Below, piece by piece: positions 28,344-35,117 of a stretch of DNA of 35,117 nucleotides. Both the position numbers and the translations under genes were made by a program. This stretch comes from Candidatus Doudnabacteria bacterium RIFCSPHIGHO2_02_FULL_46_11 (GTDB taxonomy: Bacteria > Patescibacteriota > Doudnabacteria > UBA920 > 2-02-FULL-46-11), in contig MFES01000003.1 in the NCBI GenBank assembly GCA_001779955.1, positions 11,348 through 46,464 of the forward strand, in the 5' to 3' direction. The notes under the pieces were generated by a model, which ran no database searches, was not told the DNA's origin, and saw only the letters and a list, made by a program, of their open reading frames with translations. How positions within the stretch are numbered: the stretch's first letter is position 1; every line of letters begins with the position of its first letter.

Positions 28344-30638
28344 TTACTCTTGGGCGTAGGTCAAGGAATCATCAAATTTAATTGATAAAATTTGTGAAAC
28401 GCCGGAATCGTTCATGGTCACGCCGTAAAGCGTATGCGCCCGGCGCATGGTTTCGCGGTTGTGGGTGATGGTGATAAATTGGGTGCGATCAGAGAGCGTG
28501 CCAAGAATTTTGGCAAACCGGATGCTGTTGCTTTCATCCAAAGCCGCGTCAACTTCATCCAAAACAACAAACGGCGAAGGGTAAGCGTCTAAAAGGGCAA
28601 TCAGCAAAGCGATGGTGGTCAGCGTGCGCTCCCCGCCGGAAAGAGCGGAAATGGAAGAAAGTTTTTTACCGGGTGGTGTGGCACTAATATCAATGCCGAT
28701 TATATCCTGATTCGGCTCTATCTTCTTTTCCTGTTCTTCCTCATCCTCCTCGTCCGTGCCGTCCTCATTTTTGATTTTTGATATTTGATTTTTGATTTTC
28801 TTTAAATCGGCTTTGCCGCCGTTAAAAAGTACCCGAAAATAATCGCTGAATTTGGCTGAAATGATAGAGAAAGCTTCATTAAACTTTTCTTTGATTACAG
28901 CGTTCAATTCCTCAAGCACGGTTTCCAAATCAGTTGCGGCCGCTTCTAAATCGCGAACTTGGCCGGTGAGATAACTGTAGCGCTCCTCGGTTTCCTCGTA
29001 TTCGCGGGCAGTTTGTTCGTCCAAACCTCCAATCTGTTCAAGCTGGCGTTTGAGATAAGAAATCTGCTCATCAGCAGCGGCATCCTGAACTTGAGCGGTG
29101 CCTTTGATAATTTCCTTAAAATTAGCTCCTAAATCTTCAGTAGCGCTTCTTTCTTCCTCTTCTTGCTTTGTTTCGATGCGAGCCAGTTCAATTTTGAAAT
29201 TATTTTGTTCACTGCGTAGCCGGTTTAAATCTTGTTCTTCTTTTCTTATTTTTTTGTCGGCCTCCTGGCGCCCGCTGGTATAAGCAGATATGTTGGTTAG
29301 CTCGTTTTGCAGATCAGCCTGCAATTTATTTAGCGACTTCTCATGAACCTGAATAATCTTATCAAGTTTGTCGGCCGCTTCTTGAAAATCACTGCCGCCG
29401 GCGCCGATTTCGGCTTCGATTCGGGCAATAGCCCGGGCCAGATCCTGTTTCTGGCTGATCATTTTTTTTATCAGTTGTTTCTGATTATTTAAAAAACGAT
29501 CGCTTATCTGATTGAAGCGCGGCACCAAATCGGGCTTGGAGGAATTCAAGATATCAACAATCTCTTTAATGTCCTGCTCGGTCTCGAGGATATTTTTTTC
29601 AAAATCCTCCACTTGGCTGGAAAGTTCGGCCTGCTGACGGCGCAGATCATCGCGTCTACCATGCAGGGCGGCCAAATCTTTTTGCGGGTTCGATAAGTTT
29701 GCCCCCATTTTCACGCGTAATTCTGCCAATTCCAGCTGCAACCTTTCTTTTTGGCGCTGCTCGTTTACAATACTCTGCTGAAGCGCGGTAATAGTTTGTG
29801 AACGCTTGGTTGAATTCTGGTCGCTCTCCTCAACTGAACGGAAAAACTTTTGCACCGCGCCCTCGAGCTGTTTTATTTTTGTCTCGAGCTCATTAATCTG
29901 CCCGGTTAAATTGCTTTTATCCTTTTGCAGATTGGCAAAAATAAACAATAACCTGCCGGATAGTAAATCTTTCCACTGCTTCTCAATCTCCGATCTTTGC
30001 TCCAATTTTTTTGCCTGGCGGCGCAAGGTGCGAAGCCTAGGTTCAATTTCGGCAGTTAAAGCGCTGACTTGGGTTAAATTCTCACGCGTGGCGGTAAGCC
30101 GGCGCACGGTTTTTTGATGTTTTTCGTAAAAAGGAGCGAGCCCGGCCGCTTCTTCAATTACGCTCTTGATTTCCGCCGGCCCCTGTAATAAAAACTGATC
30201 AATTATACCCTGGCCAATAACGGTGTAACGCGATTGAGCAAAGCCGGCTTTTTCCAGAAGCTCGCTTATGTCCATAAGACGCATTTGCTCGTTGTTGATT
30301 AGGTATTCCGAGCTGCCGTCGCGGTGTAGCCGGCGGGTAATGACAACTTCAGCCGAATCCACCGGCAATTTTTTATCTTGATTGTCAAAAATCACCGAAG
30401 CATGGGCCACGGATGAACGCATCCTTTGGGCTGAACCGGCAAAAATTACATCTTCGGCTCTTTTGCCGCGAAGGAGCAGTTTGCTTTGCTCGCCCAAAAC
30501 CCAACGCACGGCATCGGAGATATTCGACTTCCCCGAGCCGTTTGGCCCGACAATAGCCGTAATCCCCGGCTGAAATGCCAGGTCAGTTTTATGAGCAAAT
30601 GATTTGAAGCCTTGTATTTCTAAACGTTTGAGGTACAT
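28344..30638 (-). CDS. smc: SMC-family chromosome ATPase, short form without a clear hinge
   Basis: 764 residues against about 1150 for bacterial SMC. The head halves are complete: N-terminal MYLKRLEIQGFKSFAHKTDL, Walker A GPNGSGKSN (31-39), Q-loop VIGQGIIDQFL; C-terminal signature SALSGGERTLTTIALLIALL, Walker B PFVVLDEVDAALDE and D-loop. Between them are only about 460 residues, mostly coiled coil, and I see no hinge domain with its conserved glycines, so the arms are much shorter than normal. A Lys/Ile/Asn-rich and acidic insertion (KKIKNQISKIKN, then EEDEEEQEKK) before IGIDISATPPGKK is encoded by A-rich repeat DNA (28769-28800). The start ATG 30638 uses the last base of an inverted-repeat element. 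Original start at 30993-30995, 6 nt after the rnc stop. Confidence 0.93.
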   Translation of the reverse strand: MYLKRLEIQGFKSFAHKTDLAFQPGITAIVGPNGSGKSNISDAVRWVLGEQSKLLLRGKRAEDVIFAGSAQRMRSSVAHASVIFDNQDKKLPVDSAEVVITRRLHRDGSSEYLINNEQMRLMDISELLEKAGFAQSRYTVIGQGIIDQFLLQGPAEIKSVIEEAAGLAPFYEKHQKTVRRLTATRENLTQVSALTAEIEPRLRTLRRQAKKLEQRSEIEKQWKDLLSGRLLFIFANLQKDKSNLTGQINELETKIKQLEGAVQKFFRSVEESDQNSTKRSQTITALQQSIVNEQRQKERLQLELAELRVKMGANLSNPQKDLAALHGRRDDLRRQQAELSSQVEDFEKNILETEQDIKEIVDILNSSKPDLVPRFNQISDRFLNNQKQLIKKMISQKQDLARAIARIEAEIGAGGSDFQEAADKLDKIIQVHEKSLNKLQADLQNELTNISAYTSGRQEADKKIRKEEQDLNRLRSEQNNFKIELARIETKQEEEERSATEDLGANFKEIIKGTAQVQDAAADEQISYLKRQLEQIGGLDEQTAREYEETEERYSYLTGQVRDLEAAATDLETVLEELNAVIKEKFNEAFSIISAKFSDYFRVLFNGGKADLKKIKNQISKIKNEDGTDEEDEEEQEKKIEPNQDIIGIDISATPPGKKLSSISALSGGERTLTTIALLIALLDAYPSPFVVLDEVDAALDESNSIRFAKILGTLSDRTQFITITHNRETMRRAHTLYGVTMNDSGVSQILSIKFDDSLTYAQE

Positions 30639-30990
30639 CCTGTATAACTTCCCCGATATTCTGCTTGGTATTGCAGTAATAACTGAGCAAATGCTATTTA
30701 CGTGATTAAGTAAGAATTTAAGTAAGTATTAATAAATCTTGGACGCAGAATCAGACAATATAATTTTTAGATATGGCTTCAAAAGTAATATTTATTACGG
30801 TTTTAACACAAAACTTAAAGATTTACCCTGTGATACAACCTCGATAATTCTCCCATCGTTTTGATAAATAGCAATAATACTTATTCTTTAATAGATAATT
30901 ACTAAAGCCTTAATAATACCTGGTCGAATTAACCGAAACTCAAAACGATCGAGGTTGATATCCAGGGTTTATCGGGGTAAATATACAGGA
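30638..30990. mobile_element. Composite start-codon element upstream of smc (type 1, copy b)
   Basis: Outer ends TCCTGTATAACTTCCCC and GGGGTAAATATACAGGA, flanked by TACA at 30634-30637 and 30991-30994. It contains the nested 142-bp element 30826-30967. Without that insert and one TTTA it is about 207 bp and resembles the 209-bp element at 12161-12369 in the opposite orientation. It separates rnc from smc, which would otherwise be 6 nt apart. No gene seen in this 363-bp spacer. Confidence 0.85.
30826..30967. mobile_element. 142-bp element nested in the smc element (type 2, copy b)
   Basis: Starts CCCTGTGATACAACCTCGAT and ends ATCGAGGTTGATATCCAGGG, flanked by TTTA at 30822-30825 and 30968-30971. 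The uninterrupted sequence with a single TAAA on the corresponding strand is present at 12176-12186, so the insertion and its target duplication can be read directly. Confidence 0.88.
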
Positions 30991-31001
30991 TACATTTTTG
31001 T

Positions 31002-31700
31002 TTATCCGGCGGTAATGGCTAAATGCTTTAAGGCTTCCTGGGCAGCCGAGACTTCGGCGTCCTGCTTTGAATGCCCGTTGCCCTGCCCTATCATCTTATC
31101 ATTGATGAATACGCCGACCTCAAAAAGCTTGGCATGATCCGGACCTGATTCAGAGAGAACTTGATAAATCGGGGTGACGCCCTCTTTTTCCTGGATGTAT
31201 TCCTGAAGCTGGGATTTAGGATCCAGATAAGCGCCCTCGGCCAGAATTTTCGGAAGCTCTGTCAGAATCTCGCGGTCAATGAATTCTTTGGCCACGGTAT
31301 AACCCTGGTCTAAATAGATAGCGCCGATCAAGGCTTCAATGGCATTGGCCAAAATCACCTGCCTGGCCCGGCCGGTGTCTTTGGCCTCACCGCGGGAAAG
31401 CAGAATGTAGTCGCCCATACCAAGGCGTTGGGCAATTTGAGAAAGTATGCGGTGGTTGACCAGGGCCGAGCGGAAATTGGTCAGCTCCCCTTCCGGGTTC
31501 GGATAGTGGCTATAAAGATAATCGGTTACAACCAGCTCCAAAACGGCGTCGCCTAAAAATTCCAAGCGCTCGTTTTGCGCCAAAGGAAAATCCCTGTGTT
31601 CATTGAGGTAGCTCCTATGAACCAGGGAAGTTTGTAAAAGCGCACTGTCTTTAAATTTTATTTTTAAAGTTTTTTCGAACTCATCCAGATTGCGTTTCAT
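31002..31700 (-). CDS. rnc: Ribonuclease III
   Basis: RNase III cleaves double-stranded RNA (rRNA maturation, mRNA regulation). 232 residues. Catalytic domain signature NERLEFLGDAVLEL (about residues 43-56), GEAKDTGRARQVILANAIEALIGAIYLDQG with the second acidic cluster, and a C-terminal dsRNA-binding domain (DPKSQLQEYIQEKEGVTPIYQV, FINDKMIGQGNGHSKQDAEVSAAQEAL). Start at ATG 31700. Upstream of smc in the classic rnc-smc order, now separated by an inserted element. An inverted-repeat element (31714-31794) lies in its leader. Confidence 0.97.
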   Translation of the reverse strand: MKRNLDEFEKTLKIKFKDSALLQTSLVHRSYLNEHRDFPLAQNERLEFLGDAVLELVVTDYLYSHYPNPEGELTNFRSALVNHRILSQIAQRLGMGDYILLSRGEAKDTGRARQVILANAIEALIGAIYLDQGYTVAKEFIDREILTELPKILAEGAYLDPKSQLQEYIQEKEGVTPIYQVLSESGPDHAKLFEVGVFINDKMIGQGNGHSKQDAEVSAAQEALKHLAITAG

Positions 31701-31713
31701 GATGGGTCGCCTG

Positions 31714-31794
31714 TCCCGTGCAAAAGTTCTGTCTCAACAACCAGCCGAGCGTCAAACTCATAACCGGCGATTAAGAGAGGGCTTTTGTATGGGA
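31714..31794. mobile_element. 81-bp inverted-repeat element in the rnc leader (type 4-like)
   Basis: Starts TCCCGTGCAAAAG and ends CTTTTGTATGGGA, termini similar to those of the ftsH element (TCCCGTACAAAG). It lies 13 nt from the rnc start codon. No target duplication was found (CCTG on one side, TGAA on the other), so mobility is less certain here. Confidence 0.5.
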
Positions 31795-31889
31795 TGAATC
31801 CTAATTTATTAATGAGGAACGTATTTATAATACTATGAATGAAGCTATTTGTAAATCGAAAAACGTTATGTTAAACTTGAGTTCGACAG

Positions 31890-31964
31890 GCGCGGTTAGC
31901 TCAGTGGTAGAGCGACTGATTGACGTTCAGTAGGTCGAAGGTTCGATCCCTTCACCGCGCACCA
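31890..31964 (+). tRNA. tRNA-Val (GAC)
   Basis: 75 nt with encoded CCA. Acceptor GCGCGGT/ACCGCGC, D-arm GCTC...GAGC, anticodon stem ACTGA/TCAGT with loop TTGACGT (anticodon GAC at 31922-31924), 5-nt variable loop, T-arm GAAGG-TTCGATC-CCTTC, discriminator A. It is the only plus-strand gene in a minus-strand region. The GAC anticodon reads GUC and GUU codons. Confidence 0.96.
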
Positions 31965-31965
31965 T

Positions 31966-32003
31966 AAAAAAACACCCTGCGCTTATCGAAGGATGTTTTT
32001 TTA
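31966..32003. terminator. Bidirectional terminator after tRNA-Val
   Basis: AAACACCCT pairs with AGGATGTTT with one mismatch around an 11-nt loop, A-run on the left and T-run on the right. It terminates the tRNA on the plus strand and the membrane-protein gene on the minus strand. Confidence 0.8.
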
Positions 32004-32029
32004 TTTCTCTACTTACTACTTTCTACTAA

Positions 32030-32989
32030 CTACTTACTAACTTCAGGAACTGCCTCGATTTCTTCCGCAGTTTTCTGCTCGCTCTTTTCCCGCCTAACCA
32101 ATTCCTGCCAGGTGTAGGCCCAAAAGGTGCTCTCCCAAACCGAAACCACGGCCGCAAACGCAAGACCAACAATGGCTAAAAGAACGAGTCCAACAACATC
32201 GGAAAGTATGCCTAAGGATACCGTAAAAATTTTGTCCGCCAGAAAGACCAAGCCTTTTAAAAAAAGTCCGGCCACGGACACCGCCAAGGCAAAAGCAATT
32301 GAGGCCAAGGTGTAAAGCAGTATTGACCAAAGCGTTTGCGCTAAAGAAAGAAGCCAGTATTTGGCGGCCAAATCAGTTCCGGCGGCAATGGCCGGCTTCA
32401 GGCGCATTCGGCCCTGAACAACAAAGTTGACCGCGTAATGAAAAACAAAGGACACGAAAAAAGAAAAAGGAATAAATATGAGCAGCCCGATAACGGAAAG
32501 TACGAGCGCTTTTTGTTCATAGCCTTTGCTGAAAAGTATAAAAATCGGCGTGGCCAGTAGCGCCAAAGCCAGCACAATCAGGGCGGCATTGGCCAAGCGC
32601 AAACCGAAAACCCGCATGGCATAATGCTCGGCGGACCTAATTGATTTTCTCAAATTTAACTTTTTATCAACCCCGTCTTTAACCACCGTATCAAGCACGG
32701 CCGATTCGCTGATGGCGCCTACAATAAGATAAAAAATCGCGCCCGCTATGCCCAAAAGGAGCAAGCCGGCGATTTTCTCGCCATGCAGAGCGATGAAATC
32801 GGCAACCATTGCCGGATTCTCCGGCACCGCAGGCATAAAACTGACCATGGAAGATTGATCGAAGATAATAGCCCAGGCATCGGCGCTGCCCTGACCGAGA
32901 ATAAAAAGACCGAGAGGCATTAGCCACTTATGCGCATAAGTAAAATTCAGCGCCCGTTTTGCAATTTCTTTGAACGGAAAATTTTTCAT
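32030..32989 (-). CDS. Polytopic membrane protein, function unknown (319 aa)
   Basis: About six hydrophobic segments: MPLGLFILGQ at the N-terminus, IAGLLLLGIAGAIFYLIVGAI, LANAALIVLALALLATPIFILF, LVLSVIGLLIFIPFSFFVSF, WSILLYTLASIAFALAVSV and VGLVLLAIVGLAFAAVVSV, followed by a short charged tail (RREKSEQKTAEEIEAVPEV). The layout with two long amphipathic loops resembles uncharacterised multi-pass proteins common in Patescibacteria. No transporter signature seen. It begins 6 nt downstream of the ftsH stop on the same strand, so co-transcription with ftsH is likely; a substrate or partner relation to FtsH is inference only. Confidence 0.85.
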   Translation of the reverse strand: MKNFPFKEIAKRALNFTYAHKWLMPLGLFILGQGSADAWAIIFDQSSMVSFMPAVPENPAMVADFIALHGEKIAGLLLLGIAGAIFYLIVGAISESAVLDTVVKDGVDKKLNLRKSIRSAEHYAMRVFGLRLANAALIVLALALLATPIFILFSKGYEQKALVLSVIGLLIFIPFSFFVSFVFHYAVNFVVQGRMRLKPAIAAGTDLAAKYWLLSLAQTLWSILLYTLASIAFALAVSVAGLFLKGLVFLADKIFTVSLGILSDVVGLVLLAIVGLAFAAVVSVWESTFWAYTWQELVRREKSEQKTAEEIEAVPEVSK

Positions 32990-32995
32990 TAGACC

Positions 32996-34900
32996 TTAGA
33001 CAACCTTTTCGGAACCCGGGGCAATTACTACGCCCTCATCTTTTTCCGTTTTTGCCTTATTCCTCTTCTCGGTCGGGATAAGGTCACCCATAATTGTTTC
33101 AAATTCCTGCCGTTCAATTGTTTCCTGCTTAATCAAAAGATTGGCGATTTCATCCATTTTAGCCTTGTTCTTAGCGATGATTTCTTTAGCCCTGGTCTCG
33201 GCCCCGCGGATGAAACGGGTAATTTCCTTGTCGATTTTGGCGGCGATTTCTTCGCTGTAATTTTTTTGCTCGCCTATTTCGCGGCCCAAAAATACCAACT
33301 CATGCTTATCGCCAAAAGCCACCGGCCCGATTTCCTCGCTCATGCCGTAAATCATGACCAGCTTGCGGGCCAGCCCCGTGGCTTGCTGTAAATCGTTGGA
33401 AGCGCCGGTCGTTAATTCATTAAAGAACATTTGCTCCGTAACATAGCCGCCAAGGGCTACGGCCAAGTCATCGAGTATTTCGCTTTTGGTAAGAAGTTTT
33501 CTTTCCTCAATCGGCAACTTCATGGTGTAGCCGGCCGCTCGGCCGCGGGAAATTATGGAAATCTTATGCACGTAATGCGCATTCGGCAAAATGGCCGCCA
33601 CTAAGGCGTGGCCGGCCTCATGATAAGCCGTAATTTTTTTCTCGGGCACCGACAAAACATGCGAGCGTCTTTCCGGACCAAGCATAACTTTTTCGATAGC
33701 CTCAATCATCTCCGACATACCGACAATTTTTTTGTTTTGCCTGGCGGTAAGAATGGCCGCTTCATTAAGCAAATTGCTAAGATCGGCGCCGGAAAAACCC
33801 GGGGTACGTATGGCTATTTCATGTAAATTAGCCTTCTCTGCTATGGGCTTGCCGCGAGCATGCACCTTGAGTATCTCTTCGCGCTCGCTAATATCCGGCA
33901 GATCAATAATTACCTGCCGGTCAAAACGCCCCGGACGCAAAAGGGCCGGGTCCAAAACATCCGGCCGGTTTGTGGCGGCCATGACAATCACGCTTGAATC
34001 CTGCTCAAAGCCGTCCATCTCCACTAAAATTTGGTTTAAGGTTTGCTCGCGTTCATCATGCGAGCCGCCGAGGCCCGTGCCTCTCTGGCGGCCAACGGCG
34101 TCTATTTCATCAATAAAGACAATGGCCGGAGCCTGCTTTTTGGCTTTCTTAAATAAATCGCGCACGCGGGAAGCGCCAACACCAACAAACATCTCGACGA
34201 ATTCAGAGCCGGAAATGTGGAAAAAAGGCACGTTGGCTTCTCCGGCCACGGCCCGAGCCAGCAAAGTTTTACCCACGCCCGGAGAACCCAAAAGCAAAAC
34301 GCCTTTGGGTATGCGCGCGCCTAATGACAAAAACTTATGCGGCGTGCGCAAGAATTCCACCACCTCTTTTAATTCTTCCTTGGCTTCAAGCGCGCCGGCT
34401 ACATCTTCAAAAGTTACACGCTTCTTGCCGTTTGCCTGATCAGAAAGGCGAGCTCCCGACTGGCCAAAGGAAAGAGCGCGGTTGTTTCCGCCCTGAACTT
34501 GGCGCATAAAAAAGTAAATGATAAGCGCCAAAAAAAGAAAGGGAATCAAGTAGGGTAAAATCGCCCCGAGCCAAACCCCGGCACCGGTGGGATCCTGAAT
34601 ATCAACATCTATCGCCCGGATTTTTTCGTCCGGCACGCCGGAGTTGCGCAGGGATTCGGTAAGGCTAGCCTCCTTCTCCTTGCGTGAAGTCTGCAATTCG
34701 CCATTTTTCAAAGTAATCTCAAGCTCGTTTTCGCGTATGGTTATTTTCTCCACCTGATCCTCGTTAACCTCGCTAACCACGGTCGAAAAAGGCACCTCGC
34801 TGACCTTTTTGGTTTCATCTTCGCCCAGCACGGCAAAAACACCCGCCAAAACGACAAAAAGTATAAATAAAGCGACTATGTTTCGAAGTATTCTTTTCAT
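32996..34900 (-). CDS. ftsH: ATP-dependent zinc metalloprotease FtsH
   Basis: Membrane-bound AAA+ protease for quality control. 634 residues from ATG 34900 (a TTG at 34909 is an unlikely start). First TM IVALFILFVVLAGVFAVL, periplasmic domain to about 105, second TM LGAILPYLIPFLFLALIIYF, Walker A GSPGVGKT (205-212), Walker B VFIDEID (261-267), second region of homology with ATNRPDVLDPALLRPGRFDR, zinc site HEAGH (427-431) with third ligand Asp503 in TGASNDLQQAT. C-terminal tail after about 600 is charged. The start codon is formed by the last base of a 103-bp inverted-repeat element plus duplicated TG; the original ATG is at 35006-35008. Confidence 0.97.
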   Translation of the reverse strand: MKRILRNIVALFILFVVLAGVFAVLGEDETKKVSEVPFSTVVSEVNEDQVEKITIRENELEITLKNGELQTSRKEKEASLTESLRNSGVPDEKIRAIDVDIQDPTGAGVWLGAILPYLIPFLFLALIIYFFMRQVQGGNNRALSFGQSGARLSDQANGKKRVTFEDVAGALEAKEELKEVVEFLRTPHKFLSLGARIPKGVLLLGSPGVGKTLLARAVAGEANVPFFHISGSEFVEMFVGVGASRVRDLFKKAKKQAPAIVFIDEIDAVGRQRGTGLGGSHDEREQTLNQILVEMDGFEQDSSVIVMAATNRPDVLDPALLRPGRFDRQVIIDLPDISEREEILKVHARGKPIAEKANLHEIAIRTPGFSGADLSNLLNEAAILTARQNKKIVGMSEMIEAIEKVMLGPERRSHVLSVPEKKITAYHEAGHALVAAILPNAHYVHKISIISRGRAAGYTMKLPIEERKLLTKSEILDDLAVALGGYVTEQMFFNELTTGASNDLQQATGLARKLVMIYGMSEEIGPVAFGDKHELVFLGREIGEQKNYSEEIAAKIDKEITRFIRGAETRAKEIIAKNKAKMDEIANLLIKQETIERQEFETIMGDLIPTEKRNKAKTEKDEGVVIAPGSEKVV

Positions 34901-35002
34901 CCCGTACAAAGTCTAATAATAAATCTAAACTACCTTATATGTACCTTATTTATGTACCCCAAACTAGTGCTCGTCTGATGATGGCTGATACTTTGTTCGG
35001 GA
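34900..35002. mobile_element. 103-bp start-codon element upstream of ftsH (type 4)
   Basis: Starts TCCCGTACAAAGTC and ends GATACTTTGTTCGGGA. On the minus strand TGAAA occurs on both sides (from 35007 to 35003 and from 34899 to 34895), a 5-bp target duplication. The element's minus strand ends in A, which completes the ftsH ATG. No gene is seen from here to the window end. Confidence 0.8.
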
Positions 35003-35036
35003 TTTCATTATTGAAAATTAAAAACCAGTATTACTG

Positions 35037-35066
35037 ATTATAAAATAATTCTGAAGCGGTAAGCAA
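35037..35066 (-). promoter_or_regulatory. ftsH promoter
   Basis: Minus strand TTGCTT (35061-35066), 18-nt spacer, TATAAT (35037-35042). Transcription would start near 35030, 20-25 nt before the original ATG, so the element would be part of a leader of about 130 nt. Confidence 0.65.
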
Positions 35067-35117
35067 TAGTACCCAAATACTGGTGGGCGGAGAGGACATT
35101 TCACTGCTCGGCTGGCC

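Noticed and set aside
30639..31001. Conserved RNA such as tmRNA, SRP RNA or a riboswitch in the smc leader
   Set aside because: No conserved core of these RNAs was recognised, and the same sequence occurs in opposite orientation next to another gene, which fits an inserted element better.
35070..35117. Possible tRNA 3' end or C-terminus of a minus-strand gene at the right edge
   Set aside because: The sequence TGGTGGGCGGAGAGGA resembles the reverse complement of a CCA-ending tRNA, but no T-arm consensus can be formed. A minus-strand frame stays open from 35117 to a TAA near 35035, which is too short to judge and overlaps the ftsH promoter.

Overview
The window looks like a compact genome of the Candidate Phyla Radiation (Patescibacteria, probably Parcubacteria-like). 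Reasons: short spacers, a short SMC-like ATPase with no recognisable hinge, three DedA-type membrane proteins, a surface protein ending in GT-YYI-RPF repeats often seen in this radiation, and many A/T-rich or palindromic spacer repeats. UGA is used as a stop (for example the ATGA overlap of the toxin-antitoxin pair), so the code is standard. This placement is inference; no rRNA is present.

Layout. 1-6284 is mostly plus strand: the 3' part of a D-Ala-D-Ala carboxypeptidase, tsaD and valS, interrupted by two GC-rich minus-strand genes (a small HC2-like zinc-finger protein and a lipoprotein). From 6429 to 20139 everything is minus strand: an 814-residue coiled-coil protein, clpP, nusA, a YraN/UPF0102 protein with a small membrane protein, a methyltransferase, then ymdB, a HEXXH metalloprotein, rny, a DUF4105 protein and a large secreted Ig/PKD protein. 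A plus-strand RelB/YafQ-type toxin-antitoxin pair lies at 20268-20800. From 20910 to 34900 the minus strand carries a dispersed version of the rnc-smc-rpsP-khpA-trmD-rplS cluster, with murA, rluD and dedA-like genes between, followed by rnc, a membrane protein and ftsH. One tRNA-Val(GAC) is on the plus strand.

The most unusual feature is a set of short non-coding elements (about 100-230 bp) with inverted termini ending in CCCG/CCTG-like sequence and 4-5 bp target-site duplications. They carry no transposase. Several sit exactly in the start codon of a gene (smc, the 127-residue membrane protein, ftsH, khpA, perhaps rny), so that the last base of the element plus the duplicated target rebuilds ATG while the original start codon survives upstream as a mini-ORF. 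Others sit at a stop codon (khpA) or replace a C-terminus (rpsP). One element is nested inside another with a TTTA duplication, and the uninterrupted form is elsewhere in the window, which is direct evidence of mobility.

A second layer is palindromic or A-rich repeats inserted in frame into essential genes (tsaD, valS, trmD, smc), which accounts for the over-long TsaD. Other points: an ASCH-like domain inside ValS, Asp instead of Cys at residue 115 of MurA, and Glu instead of the usual Asn metal ligand in YmdB.
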